From contig OX638295.1 in the NCBI GenBank assembly GCA_951812345.1, forward strand, positions 2,266,965 through 2,330,964: DNA of 64,000 nucleotides, read 5' to 3'. The stretch is from Rhodothermales bacterium. GTDB lineage: Bacteria > Bacteroidota > Rhodothermia > Rhodothermales > VXPQ01. Below the pieces are notes generated by a model. The model was not told the origin of the DNA. It ran no database searches and saw nothing but the letters and a program-made list of their open reading frames with translations. Shown one piece after another: positions 27,557-36,789 of this stretch. How positions within the stretch are numbered: the stretch's first letter is position 1; every line of letters starts with the position of its first letter. Made by a program: the position numbers and the translations under genes.

Positions 27557-29059
27557 ATGCCCCGTAATTTTCTTCCCGGCGTCCTGTTTCTTGCAACAGG
27601 CATAGGCGTTGTCGCCTGCGGCGAAGCACCTGCCTCCGTCGACCCGCCCAACTTCGTCATTCTCGTAGCAGACGATATGGGATGGGAAGACGCGACGCCA
27701 TACGGCCATCCTTCTATCCGGACGCCGAATCTCCGGCGACTGGCCGACCACGGCATGCGTTTCGACCATGCGTTCGTCACCACCAGTTCATGCAGCCCCA
27801 GCCGGGCTTCCATCCTGACCGGGAAATATCCGCATCAGACCGGCGCCGAACAATTGCACTGGCCCTTGCCTGAAGATCAGACCACTTTCGTAGAACTGCT
27901 TCGAGAGGCCGGATACTGGGCCGCATCGGCAGGAAAATGGCATCTGGGCGATGCTGCCGTAGCACGGTTCGATCTGGTTATCCAGGGGGGCGGCGAACGC
28001 ACCACGGACGAAGCGAACGAAAACGAACTCATGCCGGGCGGAGGATACGCCAGCGGCGCCGGAGCATGGGTGGACGTCCTGAAGCAGCGGCCCGAAGGCC
28101 AGCCCTTTATTGCATGGCTTTCCTCGTTCGATCCCCATCGCCCCTACCAGGAGGGCATCCTCGATACCCCGCATACTCTTGAGGATGTGGTCGTCCCTGC
28201 CTATCTGCCCGACACGCCGGAGGTACGAAAAGACCTCGCATTGTACTATGACGAGATTGCCCGGCTGGATCACTATGTCGGCAGCGTACTGGATGAACTG
28301 GACCGGCAGCAAGTCGCGGAAAACACGTTCGTGCTGTTCATAAGCGACAACGGAGCTCCGTTTCCCCGCGCCAAGACCACGGTATACGACAGCGGCGTTC
28401 GCACCCCGTGGATCGTGCGTTTTCCGGCCGGGGTGGAGGCCGGTTCCACGACGTCGAGCCTGGTGAGCGCCGTGGACCTCGCCCCGACGCTTCTGGACCT
28501 TGCCAGCATAGAAACTCCCTCCTCGTTCGAAGGGGAAAGCATCGTGCCCATCCTCAACGACCCGTCCGCCGTGGTACGCGATCACATCTTTGCCGAGAGA
28601 AACTGGCACAACTTCGACGACCGTGCGCGCGCCGTCCGCGACAGCCGCTACAAGTACATCCGGAACTTCTACACGGATATTCCCAACAGCCCGCCTGCGG
28701 ACGTCATTCGGGGAGACACGTTCCGGAAAATGCGGGCGCTCCGGGATGAAGGAGCCCTGACTCCGCAACAACACATTGTGTTCGACACGCCTCGCCCGGA
28801 AGAAGAATTGTATCTCGTCGCAGACGATCCGCAGGAACTGCACGACGTGTCGAAGGACCCTGCGCACGCCGAAGCTCTTGAGCGCCTGCGCGGGGTTCTG
28901 GAAACATGGTTGGAAGCAACGGGCGACACAGCCCCGGCGGAACGCACTCCGGACAACTCCGACCGGGAAACCGGCGACGCCCTCCCGAATCACACCCTCG
29001 AGCGCATGCCGCCTACACAGGAAAACGCCTTGGAGAATCCGGAAAACGCAACCGAGTGA
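27557..29059 (+). CDS. sulfatase (heparan N-sulfatase-like), lipoprotein
   Basis: Formylglycine sulfatase, probably exported. Seen in 500 residues: lipobox VVACG, NFVILVADDMGWED with metal aspartates, the formylglycine motif CSPSR followed by ASILTGKYPHQTG, GKWHLGDAA, DPHRPYQ and FISDNGAPFPRAKT. Order and wording resemble SGSH-type (S1_8) sulfatases. The C-terminal 45 residues after DPAHAEALERL are low in similarity and rich in E, T and N. Start at 27557 places the signal peptide first. No sulfatase-maturing enzyme is in the window. The divergent hexuronate operon suggests a role on sulfated uronate-bearing glycans. Confidence 0.92.
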   Translation: MPRNFLPGVLFLATGIGVVACGEAPASVDPPNFVILVADDMGWEDATPYGHPSIRTPNLRRLADHGMRFDHAFVTTSSCSPSRASILTGKYPHQTGAEQLHWPLPEDQTTFVELLREAGYWAASAGKWHLGDAAVARFDLVIQGGGERTTDEANENELMPGGGYASGAGAWVDVLKQRPEGQPFIAWLSSFDPHRPYQEGILDTPHTLEDVVVPAYLPDTPEVRKDLALYYDEIARLDHYVGSVLDELDRQQVAENTFVLFISDNGAPFPRAKTTVYDSGVRTPWIVRFPAGVEAGSTTSSLVSAVDLAPTLLDLASIETPSSFEGESIVPILNDPSAVVRDHIFAERNWHNFDDRARAVRDSRYKYIRNFYTDIPNSPPADVIRGDTFRKMRALRDEGALTPQQHIVFDTPRPEEELYLVADDPQELHDVSKDPAHAEALERLRGVLETWLEATGDTAPAERTPDNSDRETGDALPNHTLERMPPTQENALENPENATE

Positions 29060-29189
29060 CTTTCCAGGTAAAAGGCCTATTCTCCGCCTACCCCACGAAA
29101 CGATCAGGTAGAATCGACGTTCGACCGGACACGCTGCACCAGGGGTAAGCAAAGCACACTTCTTGCAGGCACAGCGAGCAGAGCGCGAT

Positions 29190-30077
29190 CTACTCTTCGA
29201 AGGTGGGAAACAGCGCCCGGAGTTCTTCCTCGCTGGGACGACGTCCGTACTCAGAAATCTCGAACGCTTCGGCGTAGACGATCGCACGCCCCTTCTCCTC
29301 GCCGTACAATTCGATGAGCCGGTCGCGGTATTTGTCGGCAACGGCGGCGCTACGGGTTTTCATATAGTCGAGAATGTATTCCGTGCGCTCCTCCGGATCC
29401 TCCGGGACGTTCGGCAGATACCGCCCCTGCCAGGAATCGGCGTCGGAAAACTGGGAAGGCATGGCGCGGATGCAATCCCACTTCGCCTCCGCCGCCTCGT
29501 CGACGCCTACCACCAGGTCCGGCTGGAACGGATAGGGCTTCTGGAAGCCGTCATAAAGATACAGGAAAACGGGATTACGGTCCACGCCGGGCGTCAGGGC
29601 CTCGAAAAACGGCGCGACCACGGTGACGGCGGCATCTTCCACAAGCTCGCCGGTATAGCGATGATCCGGATGATAATCGTACCGCCGGTGCGCCATCACA
29701 ATATCCGCATCCCATTCGCGAATGGATCGCACGACCTTCCTGCGGTTCTCCAGCGTCGGCATGAGTTCCCCGTCGTGGATGTCGTAGACTTCCGTCGTGA
29801 TCCCGAAAATATCCGCGCAGACGGATACCTCGGCTTCGCGCCGTTGCGCAAGCGGGCCGCCTGATTGTTCGAAATGGCCGATGTCGCCGTTGGTCATGGA
29901 AATAAACTTCACGGCGACGCCCTCCTGCGCCCAGAGATACGCCACGCCGCCGGCTTTCAGTTCGGCATCGTCGGGATGCGCTCCGAAAGCGATGACGCGC
30001 AAGGGTTCGGCCGATTGCGCCTGGGCCGATACAGCGGTAAAAAACAGGATCAGGAAAAAAGAAACAGTGTAGCGCAT
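29190..30077 (-). CDS. PIG-L/LmbE family deacetylase, exported
   Basis: Zinc-dependent N-deacetylase family. Seen in 295 residues: signal peptide MRYTVSFFLILFFTAVSAQA, zinc motif AFGAHPDDAELKAGG, SMTNGDIGHFEQSGGPLAQR, REWDADIVMAHRRYDYHPDH with the second metal histidines. Members act on GlcNAc conjugates or other acetylated sugars; the substrate here is unknown. Signal peptide and neighbouring sulfatase fit glycan processing outside the cytosol. Confidence 0.9.
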   Translation of the reverse strand: MRYTVSFFLILFFTAVSAQAQSAEPLRVIAFGAHPDDAELKAGGVAYLWAQEGVAVKFISMTNGDIGHFEQSGGPLAQRREAEVSVCADIFGITTEVYDIHDGELMPTLENRRKVVRSIREWDADIVMAHRRYDYHPDHRYTGELVEDAAVTVVAPFFEALTPGVDRNPVFLYLYDGFQKPYPFQPDLVVGVDEAAEAKWDCIRAMPSQFSDADSWQGRYLPNVPEDPEERTEYILDYMKTRSAAVADKYRDRLIELYGEEKGRAIVYAEAFEISEYGRRPSEEELRALFPTFEE

Positions 30078-30135
30078 GGGTACGGTGGAGATTCAGTGAT
30101 TGCTTGCGTAACGTATGGAAAAATACGTTCTCTCA

Positions 30136-30212
30136 AGGATACTCTGATTAAGTCCGCGAAGTTCAGAGGCTGCGAGAAGCGCTGAGCGAAGAGGTTTTGA
30201 TCAGAGTATCCT
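30136..30212. repeat. GGATACTC repeat family, mini copy
   Basis: 77-bp copy: AGGATACTCTGATTAAGTCC, then GAGAAGCGCTGAGCGAAGAG, then TTTTGATCAGAGTATCCT. The right flank TTAAATTT is the same as that of the full copy at 1757-1946, so sequence beyond the terminus is shared. Confidence 0.85.
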
Positions 30213-30321
30213 TAAATTTGTTTGCGGAGATTGGGCTAATTTCAATGTTGTCTCCTGCCCGAAACCCACAGACGGTCCGGAACGGCCTTGCACGCCCGGT
30301 ATCCCCACATTGCGCAATACC

Positions 30322-31626
30322 ATGTCTTCCCTGTTGAACCGCCTCGAACGATACTTCGATCTGCCTGCCCTCGGCACGTCGGTGCGGACAGAGGTCCTCG
30401 CCGGCGCCACGACCTTCCTGGCGATGAGCTACATCATCGCCGTGAACCCCGCCATTCTCGCCGATGCGGGTATTCCTCCGGCGGCCGCGGCGTTCGCGAC
30501 CTGCCTGATAAGCGGGATCGGTACGATCGCCATGGGATTGTGGGCCCGCCTGCCGCTGGCAGTGGCGCCCGGCATGGGCTTGAACGCGTTCTTTACCTAC
30601 ACGGTCGTGCAGGGCATGGGCCTCGGCTGGCAGGAGGCGCTCGGCGTCGTATTGCTTTCGGGGGCGGTCTTCGTGCTGCTTACCCTTGTGGGCGTACGGC
30701 AAGCCATCGTGCGCATGATGCCCCGCGAACTGCTTCCCGCCATCGGAGCGGGCATCGGACTTTTTCTGATGATGATCGGCCTGAATAACGCCGGTCTGAT
30801 CCAGGCGCATCCGGCCACGCTCGTGACGCGCGGAGACCTGACCTCGCCGCAGGCCCTGCTGGCGATCGGAACACTGTTTCTGATTGCGACGCTGCTGTCG
30901 CGGGGGATACGGGCCGGCATCCTCATCGGTATCGTGGTAGCAACCCTGGCAGCCATCCCGCTTGGCATGCTTGGAGGAGCAGGGGCCCAGGAAGGAGGCG
31001 CACTGGATGCGTTCTTTGCGCTCGACCTGCAGGGCGCCTTGTCCATCGGGCTGCTGGATATCGTTTTCGCCATGCTTTTCGTGGATTTCTTCGATTCCCT
31101 CGGCACCGTGATCGGGCTGGTCAAAAAAGCAGGACTCGAAAACGCCAAAGGAGAGGTACCCCGCCTCGGACGTATGCTGGGGGTAGACGGGGCGGCCACG
31201 ATAGGAGGCGCGCTGACCGGCACATCCACGGTAACCACCTATATCGAAAGCGCCGCCGGGATCGCCGCCGGCGGGCGATCCGGGTTGACCGCCGTCGTCA
31301 CCGGCGTATTGTTTCTCGTAGCCCTGCCGGCCGCATTCTTTGCAGCCTCCATTCCGGCAGCGGTCGTTGCGGCGGCGCTGATCATCATTGGCGCAACCAC
31401 GGTCGGGCTGGCGCGAGAGATCGAGTGGGATAACATCGACACGGCGGTCCCCGCTATCCTGATCATGGCGGGCATGCCGCTCACGTTCAGTATTGCGGAT
31501 GGACTGGCCATGGGCCTGATCGCCTTTTCCGCGCTCAAGATATTGCGGGGGCGCTCAGGCGAGGTTTCCTGGTTGGTGCACGTGCTCGCGGCCCTTTTTC
31601 TCGTGCGCTACGTGTTCCTGGCCTAA
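30322..31626 (+). CDS. NCS2 (AzgA-like) purine permease
   Basis: Inner-membrane proton symporter for adenine, guanine or hypoxanthine. Seen in 434 residues: LGTSVRTEVLAGATTFLAMSY, VNPAILADAGIP, a second conserved block GLNAFFTYTVVQG, MLFVDFFDSLGTVIG and the NCS2 region TSTVTTYIESAAGIAAGGRSG. About 12-14 hydrophobic helices. Start at 30322 (MSSLLNRLERYFDL) is the family norm; a TTG four codons upstream is not needed. Ends at a hairpin shared with the convergent gene. Confidence 0.94.
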   Translation: MSSLLNRLERYFDLPALGTSVRTEVLAGATTFLAMSYIIAVNPAILADAGIPPAAAAFATCLISGIGTIAMGLWARLPLAVAPGMGLNAFFTYTVVQGMGLGWQEALGVVLLSGAVFVLLTLVGVRQAIVRMMPRELLPAIGAGIGLFLMMIGLNNAGLIQAHPATLVTRGDLTSPQALLAIGTLFLIATLLSRGIRAGILIGIVVATLAAIPLGMLGGAGAQEGGALDAFFALDLQGALSIGLLDIVFAMLFVDFFDSLGTVIGLVKKAGLENAKGEVPRLGRMLGVDGAATIGGALTGTSTVTTYIESAAGIAAGGRSGLTAVVTGVLFLVALPAAFFAASIPAAVVAAALIIIGATTVGLAREIEWDNIDTAVPAILIMAGMPLTFSIADGLAMGLIAFSALKILRGRSGEVSWLVHVLAALFLVRYVFLA

Positions 31627-31640
31627 CGGCAAGGAGACAT

Positions 31641-31694
31641 GCCGCACACGGTGTACATTCCCAGGACAAATACCTGATAAAAACCGTGTGCGGC
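31641..31694. terminator. perfect 12-bp inverted repeat between convergent genes
   Basis: GCCGCACACGGT and ACCGTGTGCGGC separated by 30 bp, between the stops of the purine permease (+) and the oxidoreductase (-). No long T-run follows either arm. A two-way termination or 3'-end stabilising hairpin is inferred. Confidence 0.5.
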
Positions 31695-31716
31695 GCCCTT
31701 GGAATGATCATTCCGG

Positions 31717-33219
31717 CTACAACTCCCAGCCTTCTCGGTACGTACGACGCGGGGAAACATCGGCGTTCGTAAACGTCATGTTCTTCGAATCCCAGAGCAG
31801 GCGCGTTGCCGGATTTTGTACGGCGGAGATGCCCAGCGCCGTCGTCTCTGCAAGGCTGGCTGCCTCGCTGAACGACCCGCGCGAGTGCCCTTTCGTGCGC
31901 ACGGCCTCCGTCCACTCGTCGTCCTGATCGCTTTCGCGGACTTCCTCTTCCTCGATATTCATGGACGCCATCCGGGCCTCCGGAAGCAATCGCGGATTCT
32001 GTCCCCGGAAGCCGCAAAGGATTTTGCCACCATTACCAACGAACAGCATGCCCTCACCCGGGAGTTGTCCATCTTCCATCAACAATTCCTCCGGCGTCTG
32101 CGGTTTCATGGAACCGCTATACCAGTAGACATCCACCTCGGGGCGATCTTCCGTGCGGGGATGCCGGAAATGAATCTGGCTGGCGCTCGGAAAAGCGACC
32201 GGCGAATAATGGCGCGTCTGGCATACCAGGTCGTCGCCCAGGATAACGCTCTTGCTCGTGTACGCTTCCACCATGTCCGGCGCCCCGAGCTTCAGGAAAC
32301 GATGCGGCTGCCACAAGCTGTAATTGCCCATGTCACCGAGACACCCTGCCCCGTAGTTGTACCAGCCCCGGTACAGCGTGTGCGTCAGCAGCGGGTGATA
32401 AGCCTGGTGCGGGACGGGCCCTTGCCACATATCCCAGTTGAGCCCGTCGGGAATCGCCGCCTGCTCCTGAGGATAATCAGGCCACGCCTGGGGCCACACG
32501 GGCCGGTTCGTCCAGTTGTGCACTTCACGGACATGCCCTATGGCGCCAATTTCCAGCCACGCTTTCAGGCGCCCGTGGTTTTCCGGCGCGCTGTAGGCCA
32601 GCAGGTGCGTCACGGCGCCGGTTTCCTTTTCCGTCTCAAGAACACGACGCACTTCATGCGGCGAAAGCCCGACCGGCTTGTGCATGATGACCGCCTTGCC
32701 CGCCTTCATGGCCGCAATGGAAATATGCGCATGGAGGTGATCCGGCACAATAATGACCACGGCGTCCGCGTCGTCTTCGGCAGCCAGCATCTCCCGGTAA
32801 TCCTCGTACGTGCGTACCCCATCGGACTCGCCGGACTCGGCATAGTACGTGTCGATAACGCGCTTGGCATAGTCGCGTCCTCCGCGCGTCCCCGTATCGC
32901 CCTCGCCCCAGGAATCGTCCTGCAGCAACCGGCGGATACTGCGCCGCGTCCCGAACCGGCCCCAATCCACATAATCCTGCGTATCGCGGTTGGGATCGGT
33001 CACACTCGTGATCCGGACGTCGTCGCGCTGCATCGTACTACCGTTCAACTGGCGAAACGCCTGCGTGCCGGCGCCGATCTGCGCGATATTGATCTTGTCG
33101 CTGGGGGCTACAAAACCCGCACCGCCCAGTACATGACGAGGAACTACAGAGAGAGCCGACGCAGCCGCCATGCCCCCGATAAATTTTCTGCGTGAAAAAC
33201 CTTTTTTCGATCCTTCCAT
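31717..33219 (-). CDS. Gfo/Idh/MocA family oxidoreductase with Tat signal
   Basis: NAD(P)-dependent oxidoreductase family of sugar or inositol metabolism, exported folded. Seen in 500 residues: twin-arginine signal FSRRKFIGGMAAASAL, Rossmann start INIAQIGAGTQAFRQ, EDDADAVVIIVPDHLHAH, HKPVGLSPHEVRRVL (MocA EKP-like block) and a C-terminal domain with VREVHNWTNRPVWPQ. Secreted MocA proteins of this type are common in planctomycetes and Bacteroidota with DUF1080 proteins. Substrate unknown. Convergent with the permease. Confidence 0.9.
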   Translation of the reverse strand: MEGSKKGFSRRKFIGGMAAASALSVVPRHVLGGAGFVAPSDKINIAQIGAGTQAFRQLNGSTMQRDDVRITSVTDPNRDTQDYVDWGRFGTRRSIRRLLQDDSWGEGDTGTRGGRDYAKRVIDTYYAESGESDGVRTYEDYREMLAAEDDADAVVIIVPDHLHAHISIAAMKAGKAVIMHKPVGLSPHEVRRVLETEKETGAVTHLLAYSAPENHGRLKAWLEIGAIGHVREVHNWTNRPVWPQAWPDYPQEQAAIPDGLNWDMWQGPVPHQAYHPLLTHTLYRGWYNYGAGCLGDMGNYSLWQPHRFLKLGAPDMVEAYTSKSVILGDDLVCQTRHYSPVAFPSASQIHFRHPRTEDRPEVDVYWYSGSMKPQTPEELLMEDGQLPGEGMLFVGNGGKILCGFRGQNPRLLPEARMASMNIEEEEVRESDQDDEWTEAVRTKGHSRGSFSEAASLAETTALGISAVQNPATRLLWDSKNMTFTNADVSPRRTYREGWEL

Positions 33220-33450
33220 CAGTGTGTTGCGTCTTCGTGAGTAGTTGAACGGGATGAATACACCTTCCTGTGGCTATGGAGGCTATGGGGGCTACCGTAC
33301 CTGCAATACCCCGGCCTGCCGCCGCGCCTGTGAATTCCTTTTGAAGGTACAAATTTTTCGTGTGCTGTCAAGCCTTCCCGGCATGCGCCGACAAATCCGT
33401 ACCTCCTCAGGGACCGCATCGTACTGCCCGCAGCATCCTTTACGTCAGGT

Positions 33451-34740
33451 TCAGTCCACCAGCGCCTGATAGACAAGCGCCCGGAGACGCTGGTGATCGT
33501 CAAGGCCCTGCGCAGGAATAACCTGCGTCATGTACGAAACGACCAGTTCTTCCTCCGGATCGACCCAGTACGTGGAGTGATAGGCTCCCCCCCAGGTATA
33601 CGCTCCCGGAGAACCCGGCAATCCGCTCCAGCCAAGTTCCTCGGTAACGCCGAAGCCCAGGCCAAACCCGCCGCCGTCTCCCTGCCATGCATCGTGGGCA
33701 TGATCGACGGTCATCAACTCCACCGTCTTGGGCGACAGGATGCGCGCGCCGTCAAGTATGCCCCCGCGCCGAAGCGCCTCGAGAAAGCGGGCGTAATCTC
33801 CCGGCGTGGAAACGAGACCCGCACCCCCGGAGAAACTCTTGCGCGGTCCCTCGAGATACATGCCCTGTCCGACCATGTGACCCGGATCGGGCGCGCGAAC
33901 CATCCCGTTCATTTCCGTCACCGAGTACACCACGGTGAGTCGGTCCGCTTTTTCCGGAGGCACGTAGAAATGCGTGTCCATCATGCCCAGCGGCTCGAAA
34001 ATCTCGACCCGCAGAAATTCGTCCAGCGGCATCCCGGAAGCTCGCTCGATCACCACGCCCAGAATATCCGTGGCGTAGCCGTACACGAATTCCTCGCCCG
34101 GTTGAGCGGCCATGGGTAAATTTCCCATGCGCTCGACCGTTGCGGCAATCGGTTCGTCGCGGTCCGCAAAATACCAGCCCTGTATACCGGCCTCCACCCA
34201 TTGTTCGGCGGCGGGGCCCCACCCATACCCGATGCCGGCGGTGTGGGTAAGCAAATCGCGCACCGTGATGCTGCGATCGGCAGGAACGATCTCGTAACCC
34301 CCTTCCTCGTTCTCCACGGCCACCGTGGTGCTATCGAATTCGGGAATAAAATCGCTCAGGTTCTGATCGATCAGCAGACGTCCCTGCTCCTGCAAAATCA
34401 TCACGCCCGCGGAAATGACCGCCTTGGTCTGCGAAGCGATGCGGAAAAGATCCGTGATGTCCAGCGGCTCCTCTGCCTCGCGGTCCCGGTAGCCGAACGC
34501 CCTGGAATAGACCACATGCCCGCGCCGGCCTATCACGAGCGCGGCGCCCGGCAGCCGTTCTTCCTCGACGTACTGTTCGAGGGCCGCATCGATGCGTGCG
34601 AGCCGTTCGGAAGAAACGCCTGCCTCCTCCGGACTGGCCGGGGCAAAAGATTGAGCAAAAGCCTGTGTCGCGGCCGGCGCACAGAAGAGCAGCGCTACAA
34701 ACAAGACAAGCACAGCACGGAAGCGTCGTATCGATCCCAT
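33451..34740 (-). CDS. serine hydrolase, class C beta-lactamase/esterase fold, exported
   Basis: Penicillin-binding-protein-like serine hydrolase; could be esterase, peptidase or carboxylesterase. Seen in 429 residues: signal peptide (MGSIRRFRAVLVLFVALLFC), SxxK nucleophile motif SQTK in LFRIASQTKAVIS, LLTHTAGIGYGW, and YGYATDILG where Y-x-N normally stands (Thr in place of Asn). Start set at 34740 because it opens with the signal peptide; an ATG at 34824 and the open frame back to 35043 run through leader and then repeat DNA. No beta-lactamase role should be assumed. Confidence 0.88.
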   Translation of the reverse strand: MGSIRRFRAVLVLFVALLFCAPAATQAFAQSFAPASPEEAGVSSERLARIDAALEQYVEEERLPGAALVIGRRGHVVYSRAFGYRDREAEEPLDITDLFRIASQTKAVISAGVMILQEQGRLLIDQNLSDFIPEFDSTTVAVENEEGGYEIVPADRSITVRDLLTHTAGIGYGWGPAAEQWVEAGIQGWYFADRDEPIAATVERMGNLPMAAQPGEEFVYGYATDILGVVIERASGMPLDEFLRVEIFEPLGMMDTHFYVPPEKADRLTVVYSVTEMNGMVRAPDPGHMVGQGMYLEGPRKSFSGGAGLVSTPGDYARFLEALRRGGILDGARILSPKTVELMTVDHAHDAWQGDGGGFGLGFGVTEELGWSGLPGSPGAYTWGGAYHSTYWVDPEEELVVSYMTQVIPAQGLDDHQRLRALVYQALVD

Positions 34741-34828
34741 GGATTCGATCCGTGTGGTTTCTCCAGTGCTTCCGTGATGAGCCGGTGTTACATTCCGGAT
34801 ATCCATGGTTTCGTATGTTTTCATTAAT

Positions 34829-35080
34829 AGGATACTCTGATTAAGTCCGCAAAGCTCAGAGGCTGAGAGGGGTGCGCTGGCAAGAAATGACGAAGCAGTG
34901 TGGCAGGTCCCACATAATGAGGAATGACGCGGCCAGCGTGCTTCTCGCAGCCTCCCGAAGGGCGCGTCACGTCCGCAATGCCCCGAATCCGCAGTATTTC
35001 CCGCTGATTTCAACGCTGGAATGTGACCGTACGTTGCGGACATGACGTGCTGAGCGCAGTGGTTTTGATCAGAGTATCCT
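34829..35080. repeat. GGATACTC repeat family, full copy 2
   Basis: 252 bp. Left AGGATACTCTGATTAAG, right TTGATCAGAGTATCCT, both flanked by TA when read from the G (TA|GGATAC...GTATCC|TA). It has the central GCTGGC...GGCCAGC hairpin and an extra 60-bp segment with CATTGCCCCG-like sequence also present in the copy at 41632. It lies between a sulfatase stop and the serine hydrolase leader. Confidence 0.88.
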
Positions 35081-35086
35081 ATATCA

Positions 35087-36580
35087 TCAATATCTGTTTT
35101 GAACGGATGCCCCGGTCATCGGGCGGCTGTATCCCTGTTCCCGGTACCGGTTCAGCAAGGCGGATAGCCTTTCGACGACTTCCGGGTGCTCTGCATACAG
35201 GTTGTTCGTCTCGCCCGGATCGTCCTCGATATGGTACAACTGCCCTGTTGGATCCCCCGGACCCGGCTTTATGGATCGAGGAGGCGTGAAACCGCCCGAT
35301 CCAAGCCCTTCGATCAACTTCCAGGAGCCCTGTCGGATGGCGAATGTGCCGTTGGACGAGTGGTGCACGGCAGCCTCGCGGATGGGGCCTTCCAGGGATT
35401 CGCCGAATAGCACAGGCGTCAGGTCGTAGCTGTCTTCGCCCGCATCGTCGGGCAGCGTCTGCCCGGTAACGGACGCGAATGTCGCCATCAGATCGACGAG
35501 TGAGATCAGTTCATGGCTCACCGAGCCTTCCTCGATCCTGCCCGGCCAGCGGGCGACAAAGGGTACGCGGTGCCCGCCTTCGTGAATGTCCGCCTTCATC
35601 CCACGCCAGTTCAGGTTTGCCCGGTGGTCGAACATTTCGATTTCGTACGGAAGCCAGTGGGCGCCATTGTCGCTGGTGAACACGACCAGCGTATTTTCCG
35701 CGACGCCCGCTTCGTCCAGTGCGTTGAGGATATCCCCGACACCGGCATCCACTTGCACCGCGAAATCGCCGTACGTCCCGGCGCCGCTGCTCCCCTGGAA
35801 CGGCTCGATCGGCAACCAGGGCGTATGAGGGGCGGAGAAGGGAACATACAGGAAGAACGGCTTGGCGCCCGCTTGCATCACGTATTCCACGGACTTCTCG
35901 ACCGTTCGGGGCAGCACGTCCACATGCCGGAAATCCGGCGCGATGGCGCCTCCCCGGTAAAAATCTTCCTTGCAACAGGGCCGGGAAGCCTCTATGGAAT
36001 CCGTAGGAAGCTGTTCGACCCGGTCGTTCTCGAACCATACATACGGTTCGAAGTCGAGCGAGGACGGAATGCCGAAGTAATAATCGAACCCCAGCGAAAC
36101 CGGTCCCGGACGCAGCGGCCGGGCATAGTCGGTCCGTTCGGCGTCTCCCAGCCCCAGATGCCATTTACCGATGCCCGCCGTCGCATAACCGGCTTGTCGC
36201 AACATTCCGGGAAGCGTAAGGCGGGTCGTATCGATCAGGTTCGGAGAATAGCCTGCCAGCACACCTTGCGTAAGGCGCGTCCGCCAGGCGTACCGTCCGG
36301 TAAGCAGCCCGTAGCGCGTGGGCGTGCACACGGCAGACGGCGAATGGGCGTCCGTGAAACGCATGCCCTCCGCCGCCAGGCGATCGATGTGGGGCGTCGG
36401 TATTTTCGAATCCGGATTCCAGGCGCCTGGATCGCCATAGCCCATATCGTCCGCAAGAATGACGACGATGTTGGGCGGCGGAGCCGCTTGTTCGGAACCG
36501 CCGCAGGCCGCCCACACGACCGCCAGCGTACAGAGTGTAAGATAAAAGGCAGCGAAACGTTGTCTTCGGGCAAAGCGCAT
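35087..36580 (-). CDS. arylsulfatase-type sulfatase, lipoprotein
   Basis: Formylglycine sulfatase. Seen in 497 residues: lipobox VVWAACGG, NIVVILADDMGYGDPGAW with metal aspartates, formylglycine motif CTPTR followed by YGLLTGRY, GIGKWHLGLG, VPFSAPHTPWLP, and FTSDNGAHWLP. It resembles ArsA-like (S1) enzymes. The first 20 residues form a clean lipoprotein signal. It is one of three sulfatases here (27.6, 35.1 and 59.1 kb), each of a different subtype, and stands alone between a repeat and the choice-of-anchor B gene. Confidence 0.93.
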   Translation of the reverse strand: MRFARRQRFAAFYLTLCTLAVVWAACGGSEQAAPPPNIVVILADDMGYGDPGAWNPDSKIPTPHIDRLAAEGMRFTDAHSPSAVCTPTRYGLLTGRYAWRTRLTQGVLAGYSPNLIDTTRLTLPGMLRQAGYATAGIGKWHLGLGDAERTDYARPLRPGPVSLGFDYYFGIPSSLDFEPYVWFENDRVEQLPTDSIEASRPCCKEDFYRGGAIAPDFRHVDVLPRTVEKSVEYVMQAGAKPFFLYVPFSAPHTPWLPIEPFQGSSGAGTYGDFAVQVDAGVGDILNALDEAGVAENTLVVFTSDNGAHWLPYEIEMFDHRANLNWRGMKADIHEGGHRVPFVARWPGRIEEGSVSHELISLVDLMATFASVTGQTLPDDAGEDSYDLTPVLFGESLEGPIREAAVHHSSNGTFAIRQGSWKLIEGLGSGGFTPPRSIKPGPGDPTGQLYHIEDDPGETNNLYAEHPEVVERLSALLNRYREQGYSRPMTGASVQNRY

Positions 36581-36789
36581 TCCGGTCGAGAATCGGTGGA
36601 TGGGATACAGACGGCGAACATGATCGAGAACTGCCGCATCAGGCGTAATCGTGTTCGATCCGCTTCAGAGAATACTCCGCCAACATACACGATGCAAGCA
36701 CAGGGACGATAAAGAAAACGCCCGCATCATAAAAAACATTGCCTGGGCGGATACCCGCAAAAAACAGCCGACCGCCATAGAAGTATCCC

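Noticed and set aside
27788-29341. Long minus-strand open frame opposite the sulfatase at 27.6 kb
   Set aside because: Shadow frame; the plus-strand frame has full sulfatase motifs.
33451-34740. Calling the serine hydrolase a beta-lactamase
   Set aside because: Only SxxK is clear; YxN is altered and the family holds many esterases and peptidases.
36581-36789. Terminator after the choice-of-anchor B gene
   Set aside because: GCGG/CCGC with T-runs is seen on the minus strand, but the stem is only 4 bp.
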